Part shown: positions 35,101-46,054 of the stretch, in pieces
Layout: each line of letters begins with the position of its first letter
Numbering within the stretch: position 1 is the stretch's first letter
Assembly (NCBI GenBank): GCA_902728285.1
Contig: CACVBU010000292.1
Span: 2,036,977 to 2,100,976 of the forward strand
DNA from: Clytia hemisphaerica
Taxonomy: Eukaryota > Cnidaria > Hydrozoa > Leptothecata > Clytiidae
Direction of reading: 5' to 3'
Length of the DNA stretch: 64,000 bases
Translations under genes and position numbers: made by a program
Notes under the pieces: generated by a model
The model's database searches: none
What the model was told of the DNA's origin: nothing
What the model saw: only the letters and a program-made list of their open reading frames with translations

Positions 35101-38100
35101 AATGACATGACTTGGGTTCCATTCAGTGAGGATGCGATATCAGTCATCTATCAATTGGCCGAACAACCTGACGTCATTACTGGTCGCCTGTTAAAGGCAT
35201 TGGTGCAAACACTGTTCGGTGGACCTCCAACTAATGACCAACCTCTACAACAAGGTATTTTTCAACCTATTCATCTCTTGGCTCTTTCTGTCGGTTTAGT
35301 TTTCATTTCGATTACCGCAATACTGAGACCTGAGGGACTAAAAAATCGATGGGTGGGCCAAGTTTGACGGGAAGTGTACCGGGTGCACCATAAATAAGTA
35401 TACAGGTCTGCTAAATTATTGTTAGTTTGCGTTTATTTATTTTTTATTGCACAAAAGAAAGCCTCACTTAAATTTTTGTGTATAAAACTTCCCTACAATA
35501 AATAATGAATCAACAGAAAATTCTTATCCGTAAACTAATAATCATTTAACAAACCTGTATACTTATTTATGGTGTACCCGGTACAGCCCCATGCGGACCC
35601 ATATATTTACCACAATTTTACTACGGCCTTATAATTTCACTTTATAGATGAGGACGATGTATTTCCCAAGCAATCTTCACAAGCACCGCCATCATCGTCA
35701 CAACAAAACAATAAAACACACCCACGTGTTGTTGCTAGAGTGCTCTCCATCGCAGGGTACATTGCACTCATGCATCTCTATCACTTGGACGTCAGCATAT
35801 TAAGTGAGTTGAAGCGACGTCACAACATTCAGGAGGAGGAGAAGGAGAGAAAAGGAAAGAAGAACGGCAAAACGCCAGGTGGCAGTCGAAGGAAAAGCGG
35901 TGCTCGTGATAGCAGCATACATAAGGTAGTGTAAACCTTAAAGTTGGCTTTTTGGACCTACCTGAGGTCCTATAAATAAACCCGTGTTCGTTAGTTCGTT
36001 CCTTTGTTCATTACCAGCTTTTCTCGAGATTGGCTCATTCGATTTTTCTGATTTTTTTGCTCAAGATGCATAACCAATAAACCCTCGAATGTTACGGAGC
36101 CTGATTTAAAAAAAAAAGAAAATGTGTGAAAAATTGGATCATTAATTTTTTCTGATTTTTTGCATAAAAGTAGGGTACCGTCTTGGTAAAAGATAGCTCA
36201 AGCAGATTTTCAACAAAAAAAATCTTATTTCATAAAAGGAACCTTGATCTATAAGAAACACTATTTATAAGCATACATTAATGTTCTTGGCCAAATTACT
36301 CAATCTTTTGATGAGGTAGATATTCTCTTCCTTCCAAGCGCCTCCCTTAATACCACCAACGGGGACAATCAATGATGAAAGCAAGCGACGAATTTTAATA
36401 AATCGTCACTATTTGTGTTCTGAATGATTGTTTTAACGGTCACGCTCACGTAGATATCAATTATATATGTGTTAAATGCATAACCAGGTAGGTCCATAAA
36501 AGTCTTTTATTTAATTTTCTCTCTATTTAGATCGCCTGTTTTTGTTGTAACTAAAAGAGCAAAGACTTTTTATAGCTCAATCTAAAAAAATATCTTAATT
36601 TCAAATTGACAGGATTCAGGCCTTGATGATGAGATGGGCGTTGGAGGGGCGGCCGCAGAAGATGCAGAGGCGGAATATATTCGTAAGATCTGCGAAAGAG
36701 AAATCGTCACTGGTATGAATGTTATCTGATTTCTTAAAAATTGAAATTGAAATTTGAAATTTGATTATTGCTAGGAAGTTACTTTCTTTGACAAAATAAT
36801 GCTTTAGGAAAAATGTACAGTCAGTCACTTTAATTGGGTTAATTTTCGGGAGATTTAATTTCGCAAGCCAATGTTTTGAAAAATTTCGTGTTGATTTAAT
36901 TTTGCGAATGAGTTTTAAAGCAGCTGAAAATGGCCTTAAAGGTGGCAAAATGGAACAATTAGAACGATTTTTGCATCGATGATTTAGATAAACGATAAGA
37001 AAGTATTTAGTCCATAAACAGCCAGTAAGCTTACTTGCTGCTTCACTGGAGGAGATTAAAGAGTCAATCGTTGTTTTAGGTGACAACCTATTGAGTGTAT
37101 TCGCTCCAGTTGCAGTGATGATTTGCAAAAACCCGTCAGCTTACAAAAATGCTGAATTACGATCCAGCGCTGCTTTGGCTTTGTCCAGATTTATGATGGT
37201 CAGGTATAGATTGCTTTTGTACTGCTGCTCATCTTTTGACATATTGCCCCCACTGGAACCCTTTTCGAAAAAATTAGTTTTTATTTTGCGTGCTAGATAT
37301 TTCAGCTTTATTTTGCGTGCTAGATATTTCAGCTTTATTTTGGTTCTCATATTGGTTGTGACAAAGCATAATACTAACTTGATTTTGGGTATTTTCTTAC
37401 ACTTAGTTCTGAATTTTGTGATCAGCATTTGCAACTTGTTTTCACCATATTGGAAAAGGTTCGTATAATTTATTTCGAAAACATGCTTTCTGTGTACGGT
37501 TTTTATCGATTTTCCGGAATGGATTATTTTTAGAAGGCCATACAGAAGAATTAAAGCTAAAGAAGGAATTTTGAACAATATCTTTTTAAGTTAATTTTAC
37601 CTCGTAGACATTTCGAAAAGAATAATTATAGATTGGAAACGCCCGAAAGAAACTTTTTGCATTATATCTGTTTCATTCAGTCTGAATTTGCGATCGTGCG
37701 TTCCAACATGATGATCACTTTGGGCGATCTGTGTTTCCGCTTTCCCAACCTCATCGAACCATGGACACCAAATCTCTATGCAAGGTAATCGCACCTTACA
37801 TTTCTACTGAGCAACCGTCTATATCTAAGAAAATGAGAAAATATTAGAGAGTATCCGTGAAACCAAATTCGGCATTAAAAAAATGTCCCCCTGTATTCCA
37901 GGCTTTATTCAATTTACTGATGGACACCAGATAATATGTTTATCCGGTGCCATCAGTAAGCATCGAACAGTTGAACAATATGCGGCGAACGAGGTTGAAA
38001 ACCAATCTATTCTTACCTTGGCTGACCTTTGAATTTGACAAATATTTTACGAGCCTGGTGATCAACACCCGGTATGTTTTCTTGAGAAAAAAAAAACGAT

Positions 38101-40338
38101 AGCCGAAAGGAGAAACGAAGCCGATGAATGACTATATATCCACTAGCACTAGAAAGACGTACAACTAGAAGTTTTTTTGTTTTTCAGACTTCGTGATGAA
38201 TCAGTTGAAGTGCGCAAGACAGCTGTCACCATACTAACACATCTCATTTTGAACGATATGTTGAAAGTGAAAGGACAAATCAGTGAAATGGCCATCTGCT
38301 TGGAAGATAAAGAAGACAAAATCGCTTCTTCGGCTAAAAGCTTATTCGCTGAGCTGGCTAGAAAGGTACTTATATCTTTGTAATCGCAAAAGTTCACATT
38401 TCTCTTCGTATTTTCATTTCAAATCTGCATCTATCACCTTCTCTTCACCAGAGTTTACTTGATCCTCAATTTAAAAGAATTGACCTAATCATTTCTTTTT
38501 CAGGGCAATGCATTGTACAACATAGCACCGGACATCATCAGTCGTCTCTCAGATCCGGACACTGGTGTCGATGAAAGTGTCTTCCGGACCATCATGAAGT
38601 AAGCCCCCCTCTACATCTAACCATAGATTCAATTCATAACTTTACTACAAGCCAGGTGATAATCTTACAATTACTTTTTTTCAGCTAAAAGACTAAAAAT
38701 TCTTTCTCTCAAGCAAAGAAATCTTCACAGGTAATCATTCTCTTCTCCAACAGATACATATTGCAGTTCATTCAGAAGGATAAGCAAGCGGAATCTCTGG
38801 TGGAGAAGCTGTGCCATCGATTCAGAGCTACAAGGTTTTACTTCTTTTCTAATTTGAGGATATTTTCAAGTTTCAAATTTCACGTTCAGCTTAGGAGCCA
38901 ATTCCCTGATAGAGTGGTCCACCACGACCAAGTGAAAATGTCATTGCGTCAAGGCAAGGCTAGACAGAACTCAACAGGTCACAATCAAGATTCTTCCATC
39001 AATGATTACTGAGTCTTATCCATGCTAATTTCTTACTAGAACGGATCGTCAATGGCGCGACTTATCATTTTGTTTATCGCTCTTACCATACACTGAGAAA
39101 ACGTTCAAGAAGCTGATGGAGAACATCCGTTGTTACCATGACAAACTTTCTGATGACGATGTCTATTCATGTTTCACCACAATCATTAGCAAATCAAAGA
39201 AATTCTCCAAACAAGAGTTCAAGGTATTTTTTTCTAATCATGCCGTCAAACTTAGCATAAGTCACTTTTATCTTCTTTTTATTTCGATTGATTTTCACGG
39301 TCACAAATTACGAAACCCTAACCCTTGTAATATTTCTTGCTTACCTGGCTTAGAAAGCTATATTGATCTTGAATATAATGGAATATTTTCTTCCTTTCAG
39401 ACACTAGTGGAAGAGTTCGAAAGCACTATAGAAGGATACCATAATAAAGGTGTTGAAGAAAATGCTGATTTCGATAAAGCTGCAAAAGTTCTCTCTCAAG
39501 CTGCTACACAAGGTAAGTAGAATCTTTTTAAATAGAATTTCAAAAGTTCTTAAAAAGAAGAGCACCGTATTTCTAGCGGTTTTTCCTAGTGGTTCATGAT
39601 TTGAATATTTGACTGAAGACTGCAATGGTAATTTCCTTATTCTGTTCGTTATCCATTGGAAACAGTATACTTCATTAGGGCAATGAACTGTTATCAGATA
39701 TAATCTTACTTTAGCTGCTTCATCGTCTATTCAGGTTCCTTTTGTTAAAAGTGATTATTGGTTGTAAAAACAGTTTCTCAAAATCTGAAGCGTTGATAAA
39801 AATGTTTATAGGGGGGGTATATTTTCACTACATTTGGTCTACATTTGGCGAAATTTTTGAATTTGTGAATTGAGCTTTTCGAAGTATTTCGCTCTAAAAA
39901 CTTTTGCGATTTATTGAATGATTTGTTTTTAAAGTAGGTTGTTTCTTTTTTGCAAACCTTCAGATAATTCAGCAAATTCTTTATAATAAATTTCTTTTGT
40001 ATAAAAATTTCGTTATTTCTAACTTGTCCTACTTAGAAAACACGACGAAAAATCGGAAGAAGTCGACTCGCACCGCACGAAAACCAAAACCGTGGGAAGT
40101 GAACGACAGTGAAGAAGACGTAGAAACGAACGACAACGAACCACCCAAACACCCTTCCCGAAAATCCACCAGAAACGTCTCCAAGAAAACCACCAAAGAT
40201 AAAAGCGATGACGATTTCTCAGACAAAGAAAATCGGAAAGCCTTACCGGGTGGCAAACGAAAAACAACGGAAAAGAAACGAAAAACGGTTCGGTTGAATC
40301 CAGTATTTTCAAGCGATGAAGAGGATTTGTTTACATAG
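24830..40338 (+). CDS. NCAPD2: Condensin complex subunit 1 (CAP-D2), 31 exons, complete
   Basis: NCAPD2 is the HEAT-repeat subunit of condensin I. It binds the kleisin NCAPH, and with SMC2/SMC4 it compacts mitotic chromosomes. Thirty-one exons with GT-AG borders can be placed by eye. Every intron phase matches across the junction, giving 4,407 coding nt, or 1,468 residues plus stop. Vertebrate CAP-D2 is about 1,400. The order of conserved blocks follows the family: an N-terminal Cnd1_N region, an acidic linker, HEAT repeats, the Cnd1 C-terminal domain with VRSNMMITLGDLCFRFPN, and a basic, acidic-tipped tail. The start at 24830 is the first in-frame ATG after a likely acceptor (TATTATAG, 24795-24802). 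Exon coordinates are in the next four entries. No frameshift or premature stop was seen. Confidence 0.95.
26140..26455 (+). repeat. Possible tRNA-derived SINE fragment in NCAPD2 intron 4
   Basis: GGCCTGAGTTCGATACCCACC-like sequence near 26170 resembles a pol III B box (GTTCGATACC). It is followed by about 270 bp of more GC-rich sequence than the intron around it. No convincing A box was found and no second copy exists in the window, so this is tentative. Confidence 0.35.
26462..26613. mobile_element. TA-flanked CYGGGTG MITE in NCAPD2 intron 4
   Basis: The ends are CCGGGTGACCCACGAAAAAG and its near-exact inverse, with TA immediately outside both. At 152 bp with a TA duplication and no ORF it fits a Tc1/mariner-type MITE. 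The terminal CCGGGTG is shared with three other intronic elements of different interior. Confidence 0.85.
29206..33384 (+). CDS. NCAPD2: NCAPD2 exons 9-16 (residues 275-607), acidic linker
   Basis: Coding exons are 29206-29353, 30663-30785, 30907-30981, 31337-31471, 31572-31671, 32422-32584, 32849-33055 and 33335-33384. Exons 9-12 carry HEAT-repeat helices (AHLDGDSYTMRNGVLGVFGE, GRLLDKSSQVRKYAVQFLKA). Exons 14 and 15 encode two highly acidic runs, around EEDQGEDEEAF and EVEEDEDEEDSEE, matching the variable linker of the family. Exon 16 is a short Lys-rich exon (50 nt). It and its junction to exon 17 are the least certain, because they rest on phase and splice sites alone. Confidence 0.88.
29459..30289. 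mobile_element. 831-bp TA-flanked foldback element in NCAPD2 intron 9, copy 1
   Basis: The ends CTGGGTGCGCCACAAAAAAG and CTTTTTTGTGGCGCACCCGG are inverse and TA-flanked. Inverse similarity continues more than 200 bp inward on both sides (for example AAGTTACTTTCAGAAAGTG against its complement). A second copy of 830 bp in reverse orientation is at 51452-52281. No ORF is present. Confidence 0.9.
31692..32145. mobile_element. TA-flanked CYGGGTG MITE in NCAPD2 intron 13
   Basis: The ends CTGGGTGTTTCAAAAGAAAG and AAACACCCGG are flanked by TA, and the arms are inverse for much of the 454 bp. The interior differs from the intron 4, 9 and 20 elements. Confidence 0.75.
33757..37203 (+). CDS. NCAPD2: NCAPD2 exons 17-23 (residues 608-1100)
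   Basis: Coding exons are 33757-33881, 34058-34311, 34512-34596, 34744-35254, 35648-35925, 36613-36712 and 37080-37203. Recognisable blocks are QKVLVNYLKDCVNF, RRMANLVWSRDPIVKKAVV, the long exon 20 with PFRLPTEHGVFVQLE and VIYQLAEQPDVI, and the exon 21 Lys/Arg-rich region. Intron 20 contains a 203-bp MITE. Intron 21 contains a GGACCTACC repeat. Intron 22 contains an end fragment of the CTTTAAT-type MITE. Confidence 0.92.
35379..35581. mobile_element. TA-flanked CYGGGTG MITE in NCAPD2 intron 20
   Basis: The 203-bp element has ends CCGGGTGCACCATAAATAAG and CTTATTTATGGTGTACCCGG, flanked by TA. TATACAGGT follows on both arms. Confidence 0.85.
35954..36495 (-). repeat. GGACCTACC repeat, copy C, in NCAPD2 intron 21
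   Basis: This copy is inverted relative to copies A and B and shortened to 542 bp. It ends in GGACCTACC at the left and GGTAGGTCC at the right. A remnant of the GAAC array (TTCGTTAGTTCGTTCC) lies at 35989-36004. Confidence 0.75.
36826..36915 (+). repeat. End fragment of the TTTCGCG iteron MITE family in intron 22
   Basis: CACTTTAATTGGGTTAATTT followed by TTTAATTTCGCAAG resembles the left end of the element at 57129-57922. The right end was not found. Confidence 0.5.
37407..40338 (+). CDS. NCAPD2: NCAPD2 exons 24-31 (residues 1101-1468), Cnd1 domain and tail
   Basis: Coding exons are 37407-37458, 37681-37784, 38188-38365, 38504-38598, 38754-38834, 39040-39223, 39401-39512 and 40037-40338. 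They encode the Cnd1 domain core (IVRSNMMITLGDLCFRFPN, VRKTAVTILTHLILNDMLK, GNALYNIAPDIISRLSDP, QFIQKDKQAESLVEKLCHRF). The last exon is a 100-residue tail rich in Lys, Arg, Ser and Thr, ending FSSDEEDLFT. Such tails carry CDK sites and DNA-binding patches in the family. Intron 23 has a 27-bp tandem duplication (37285-37339). Confidence 0.94.
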
Positions 40339-40707
40339 AATCTATATTTAATTTAGAACCTCGTCATTTAGACAACAATGAGATTCGGAGATGTGGTTGG
40401 CTACAAGTCTTTTTATGACAAGTGAAGACGTCATCCACTCGAGAATGAGGTATTTCTTCCACAAATACTTCTTCTATCTAGTTTTTGTCGAAATCTGCAT
40501 ATTTCCATTTTAATAAAACTGAGGGTTCCATTTTTAGGCTTGACGCCTGGTATCTTCTTATCGAATTCAACTCCTACGTACTAAAAATATAATTATGTAA
40601 ATTGTAAAATTCATTAACTTTCAGTTTTACAATTTTTGTAAATAACCTTATTAACCTTATGAGATTTTTGAGCAACCTTGTGTAACTATGCTCTCGTAGA
40701 ATGATAG

Positions 40708-40713
40708 AATAAA
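40708..40713 (+). terminator. Poly(A) signal of NCAPD2
   Basis: AATAAA lies 370 bp after the NCAPD2 stop codon in AT-rich sequence. It is the first canonical signal in a plausible 3' UTR. Confidence 0.6.
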
Positions 40714-40940
40714 TCAATAATCTTTACAAAAAAGTGTAGTGTAATTCGACTTGGTCCTTTTTACAGCTATGTTACAGTAGAGTAGATCGCCAATGATAAG
40801 ATGGGATTTTCGTTTGGAATGCCTTGATCGACTTATTTATTGAAAGTAAGCGCAATTCTTAGAGCCATTTATTTTGATCAATTTTTCCCCAAAAAATCCT
40901 TTAACTACTCAAAAATTCGTTTTTGGAGCGACGAAGATTG

Positions 40941-41069
40941 ATGATTGTTCTAGATGTTATGAACAGTCTTTTAGCTTTGGTGTGTTTAATTTCTTCACCG
41001 ACTTGCGTTATTTGGGGTAAAGACTTGTGGAATTTGTGTGCAATTGATGTTCAACAAGAATCCGCCGAG
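40941..41069 (+). CDS. Candidate signal-peptide exon, unproven
   Basis: An ATG-initiated 43-codon stretch opens with a hydrophobic leader (MIVLDVMNSLLALVCLISSP) and ends at a strong donor (GCCGAG then GTGAGC). The next acceptor (TTGATTTAG, ending at 41618) would continue in frame for about 44 codons to a stop, overlapping the promoter and 5' UTR of the next gene. It could be an alternative 5' exon or chance. Confidence 0.2.
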
Positions 41070-41666
41070 GTGAGCAAGTTTTCATCTTTTTCTTATCCGC
41101 CTCATGTTTTTACTGTGAAAATGTTGAATATTTTGGAGACTAAGTGCTTAAACTCGAGTATTTCATTGGGTTGTTTATTTTGATTTCGTTCAAATTCAAC
41201 CTCACTTTTAGTACCTACTTTTCTTTTGTTGCTTCAAGTGTGGTTTTGAAACAGGAAGTGTTAGAATGTTCAATATCAACTTTAAAACCAATTCGATCGC
41301 ACTGAAACACGTGTTAAAGATGTAATTATAAGAACGGTCTTTTTAGCCAACTACCATATATGTTTTAGGGTTAAACCACTCAAAATTATTTCAGAAACTT
41401 TTTAGAGGAGTAAGAAAGAGAAAGCCAACCCCCATTTGACTCATTTATTTCACACTTGCCTTTCAATAAACATTTTATAGGTCTCGTGTATTGGCCTTCC
41501 TATCGACTATTCATTAACTGATGAACAATTATAATCAAACAAAAACAAAACATTAAAACATGTTTGAAATTTTGATTGATGATGATGATATTATTGGTTT
41601 TGTTTGTTGATTTAGGAGACGCAATATCTGTCACCTGTCTCTGCTACTTCAATTGCTTCAACACCT

Positions 41667-41674
41667 TATAAAAG
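41667..41674 (+). promoter_or_regulatory. TATA box of the secreted-protein gene
   Basis: TATAAAAG stands 68 bp before the ATG. TTCAGTATC, an initiator-like sequence, lies about 25 bp further on, where the transcript should start. Confidence 0.65.
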
Positions 41675-41734
41675 CGCACAACGCGTGCTTCAGTATCATT
41701 CGCAAATATCGAAGAACAAATTGAGACTGAGAAA

Positions 41735-43350
41735 ATGGCTGCATCAATGACGCAAATTTTGATTTCGCTCACTGTGACTTGTATAGCCTCAGTTGTCCAT
41801 ACGATGAGCTTGGACTCGCTTGTTTTACAGAGTGGTGCTACAACAAATGAAGATCAATTGAACACAAGACAGGACATGAGCAGTCAAAACCCCTTGTATT
41901 GGAGTCAGTATCTTACACCCAATGACAAAGGTTTGTAAATGTACCTCATTTTTTAACAATATGTTCCCTGCTCGTAAAAGACTGATTGGGCTCTTCCAGA
42001 AAAAAATTATACATGGGGGGTGGAGGATATTTTGTCCGGGGATAGCTAAAAATCATCAAAATTTGTCTTGTCCGGGGGGTAAATTTGCTCTGTCCGGGGG
42101 TAATTTGGGGTGTCCGGGGGCCAAAAGTCACCCTGTTCGGGGGGTAAATCACTAAAAATTGTTATATCCTCCAACCCCCCATGTACAAATTTTTTCTGGA
42201 AGAGCCCATTGTACGCAATTTTCTTCGTAAAGGAGGTTTGCCATTAACAGTGTGAATGAGTTACTTTCCTCCCTGAAAAGGGCTCTATATCCTGTGTCCA
42301 GGATGACCATCTCGTGAAAATAATGTTATTTTATCTAATTTCAGAATTATATTTACTGGTCCAAAAACGCGCAACACTAGCTGGCCAAAAAGCATGTCGA
42401 CCTGTACTGACAGCTTTAAGCACCTTTACACACGAGAGAGGAATTCAAACACCTAAGACAGTGTTTACATCACGCTGCCAAGGTGGCTTAAAGAATCCAG
42501 AGAATTATCAATGTCAACCCAGCAAGATGGTCATTGAATGTTTTCACTTGCAAAACGCTCAAGGGAAATCAGACTTTCTTGGAGTGTATTCACATGAAGG
42601 TTGTCAAGAAAGATGTGTCTGTGGACGCAAAAGTTGTAAAAATAAACTAATCTACAACTTGATCTGTCCTAAAGGGTGAGTTGTTTTCTTTAAATTCCCT
42701 CCACCCGGTTCTTTCTAAGATCTTTCGAGATGAAAAATGCTTCCTTCAAAGCTGTTCCGAATTACAATACATCCAATAAATCGGTTCGAGCCATACAGAC
42801 GATTATAATTTATGAGTACTTAATTAATCGATGTGAAAGTAAATAACAACTCGATAAAATTTCATGATGTTGATTTTGCAATGGAATATTAGTTCCTTTC
42901 CTTACAAGTTGGCCGTCCTCTGATGATACCATTTACACAGTGAAGTGAAAAGATCGAGTTACGTTTTCAAGTACTCGGAAGGCTCGTGTCATGAAATGTT
43001 TAACTTTTTACCGACACTTTGATTCACCGACCGTTTTGCGTGCGTATCACAATCGCATCCTTAGGGTACAACTTTGTACTCTACTGTTGTTTAAGTCAGC
43101 AACTGAAGCTAGTCAAGAGTATAAATTGACGTATAAGGCATGTGTTGAAGATACCTTTTGTCTTTAATTAGATCTTCAATGTTTGTCTAAAGCTGGGACT
43201 TGTGTGGCTCATGTATTCTTTAACCTTATACAAAATTCACTTTTCTCCTTTTTAGCTTTGAAGAGGATAAGAACACTTGTCAATGTAATTCTATGGTGGG
43301 TCAGTCCATCTTTTACAGAACGTTAGGTGTGATTGCTGATTGGGATAAAA
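41735..43350 (+). CDS. Secreted cysteine-rich protein, unknown family, 3' end open
   Basis: Three exons agree in phase: 41735-41930, 42345-42675 and 43256-43350. The first encodes a signal peptide (MTQILISLTVTCIASVVHT) and a short linker. Exons 2 and 3 encode about 140 residues with eleven cysteines, including a CQERCVCGRKSC cluster and NTCQCNS. No transmembrane segment is visible after the leader, so secretion is inferred. The last exon ends at AAAA|GTAAGA in phase 1. Reading on instead of splicing reaches a stop near 43443 after about 30 poorly conserved-looking codons. A final exon is therefore probably missing; TTTATTACAG at 43731 with a stop after three codons is one weak candidate. I do not recognise the family and assign no function. 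Confidence 0.7.
41988..42207. mobile_element. MITE with TTGTCCGGGGG iterons in intron 1 of the secreted gene
   Basis: Inverted ends GGGCTCTTCCAGAAAAAA and TTTTTTCTGGAAGAGCCC are flanked by ATT on both sides. Inside, TGTCCGGGGG recurs about five times in direct orientation. A 3-bp duplication would fit a PIF/Harbinger-type MITE. The right-end sequence TTTTTTCTGGAAGAGCCC also occurs alone at about 44098-44114. Confidence 0.8.
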
Positions 43351-45480
43351 GTAAGATGCAAATTCTACTCATGATAATGTACGGCTCAAATAGCAACAAT
43401 AGTAGAAATTATCTTAATTTTGGCAAGATGGTGGTTTCTTGCTGAAAAGCTCCTATCTTTGGATTAAAGCTATTAAAACAGTCATTTTTAGCAGAAAAGA
43501 GTCAATTTATCCCTCATGTCTAGCATAAATCTTCTTCAATTTATAGACCTTCACAATATTTGTCGATCGAAGAGCAAAGACCACATTACAAGTATTGGAC
43601 AAAGCTTCAAGTTGAATCTTGTTTAACCCCACAATATGAAGTCGTGCAGTGCAAACTTTTTTTTTTAATTTTATGTTAAGTCGATATTTATTTAGAAGCT
43701 TTTAGAACATTTGAAATATATTTATTACAGAATTTTTTTAAGTACAAAGAATCTATTTTCTTCCTCTTTCAAAAATAAGGCGTGTTAAAGTAATGGCAAA
43801 GCCATTCGCAAGTCTATTTTATATTGTATTGAAGCCCTAGTGGAATTTTTCCCAGTAGGGATAAAGATTCATATCGAAATCCTAATGGGGAAAGAAATTC
43901 GATTGTTCCAGGCTCAAAAAATCTAGTGAAGATGGTTTTGAAATGCAATTTTCACATCGAGTTTCCATCCCCCAAATTTGTAGGTTTTTTTCCGACCAGG
44001 GAACGAAATTTTCCAATGGATTAGGTGCTCCGTCAGGTCTGTGATATGTGTGATAAGCATCAAAATCGACCCCCTCGATACTAAATTGACTGTTTTTTTT
44101 TTTCTGGAAGAGCCCACAAAGAAAGATCTGTGTATAAAACTGATTGGATAGACTGACCTCGAATCCTAAGGGAAAAAGTTACTTAAGAAAAATCACTGTC
44201 CAAGAAATAAGCTCAAAGCCGAAGAAAATTTGCAAACGGGTTTTTTTGTCGAAAAGAGTTTACAGCCGATAGACTTTACCCGTTTCTTAGAAACTCTCAC
44301 GCCGATTTTTTCCATATACCGCCAAAACGGCTGTAAAATCCATGCGTATAATATTTTCCCGCCTTTTACCATCACAGTAACGAACGATAACATATCGTCT
44401 AAACGTTTACAAGCATACTTATTTAGGCTCAAAATCTAAAAAGCTGAGAAAACTCATCAAAAAGTGAAAATGAAAATCAGTCAAAATTGCCGATGTTATG
44501 ATATTGATGATATGACTAAGTATAAATTGAGGCTGAAAATGAAATTTTGCTAAATCTATCGAGCCTCGACCCGATTTCCCCGTATGCTTATAAGAAAAGA
44601 GTATACCCCTACAACTCAGGTTCAGCACGACGAAATGGTTAGAATTGAGTTATAGGTACCGATGAAAACTAGAATAGCTTTAGTTTAGACGGCCCGTTTT
44701 CGCCCTGCTGATAGACGATGCTATCGTCTGTTTAGAGGTCAGTAAACGCGGGAAATAGTTAGGGCGTCAGAGCTACTGTAAACATCTCCGCCACTGCTTA
44801 CTCCACCCGAATTTATCACGCCTCTCCTAAACTATTCCCTTTTTTAGTGATCTTGTGTAGACGATAGGATAATCATCTACCCTGCTCTTTGAGAATTAAA
44901 GTGGCCATAAAGTTAGCTGTCTAAAGTCAATGCATTGCCCTCTTTTGACGTCAATGCAGTGTCTTCTTTCAACCTTTTTCAAGCAAAGGTTTTAGCTGCC
45001 AACTTTTTGCCTCCTTTCTGCCTTTACTCTAACAATTAAAATTGGCAGTGCAGAAAGTCGGCTATCTAAACTGGAGCTAAACCCTTGAGTTAAAGGTAAA
45101 AAAAAAATTTAGTTTTGTGAGCCTTCAAAATGATCGGCTTGTTAGTTATCTTTCCAGCGAGGTAATGGTACCATCTATATTTAAAACCATATAATAAGTC
45201 AAAGGTGAAATACATTCTGACGACTAAACCAAGAACTGGAATCAAGATATATTTCAGAATCAAAATTCAATACAGTAACCCGAAACTCCTGTTTCGTGTG
45301 CTTCTTTCTGTAAAAACACCATTGAAATAAAATATTATAATCATTAAAAACTTTTTTTCGAAAGAGTCTTTAAAGCAAATGATTCTCTTGCTAATTGTCC
45401 GAGCGTAAGTATCTCAGTTTCAATTTTAGAGCGCCATGCTATACACAAGATTTGAAATTCGGCAGCTAGATGACATTTTA
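43351..45480. other. Intergenic or 3' region, no gene recognised
   Basis: This stretch may include the terminal exon and 3' UTR of the secreted-protein gene. A lone GGAAGAGCCC end lies near 44107. No other exon can be supported. Confidence 0.35.
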
Positions 45481-45759
45481 ACACCCCCTTCTCACAGACC
45501 CACTGGCCAAAATATTGTCCGCCCAGTGGAAAATTATACTCTATTTTTTGAGCCCAATAAAAATAATCAGAAAAGCAAATCATCGCTGCAAAATATTGTT
45601 CTATTTTTTCCATCCCCACTAAATGTTTTGGCAAGAAAACAAAGGAATTCAACCCCAACCATAAAAAAACATGTGAATATGGATATCGATCCCCCATCGA
45701 GTTTTGGTCCGTTATTTTTACCGCCCCACTGGCTCATCGGGTCTGTGAGAAGGGGGTGT
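45481..45759. mobile_element. MITE with ACACCCCCTTCTCACAGACC ends
   Basis: The 279-bp element has inverted ends ACACCCCCTTCTCACAGACC and its complement. An inner CACTGG / CCAGTG pair sits on each side. No clear target duplication is seen. Overlapping frames on both strands here are artefacts of the palindrome. Confidence 0.75.
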
Positions 45760-46054
45760 ATTCTAAAAATGTCCAATGAAGACCTTTAGTTCCCACGGTC
45801 AAGTCTGATTGTAGAGGGATAAATTCAAAAGAGCAAGAAGCAACCATTCAGCCATTTTAATTTCTCGCTATCAATTTTCATTTCATCTATAAAAAAACGC
45901 GAACTAATAAAGGACAGTATCATTTAAAAAATATGTATAATATATTCAATTGGAAACTTATATATAAAACTATTTCATTAATTAAGTCTACTTTAATGAG
46001 TCTTTGAGAGAGGAAAGTTTAATACCTCGAAATTTCTTCAACCCGTGAAAGTAA

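Noticed and set aside
34776-35147. 123-codon minus-strand frame
   Set aside because: It is the antisense shadow of NCAPD2 exon 20.
44615-44640. Possible third hammerhead at GCACGACGAAATGG
   Set aside because: The GAAA strand is present, but there is no CTGANGA strand with a pairing stem II.
45344-45789. Overlapping 117-codon frames on both strands
   Set aside because: They span the MITE at 45481-45759. Palindromic sequence gives mirrored open frames, and no domain is present.
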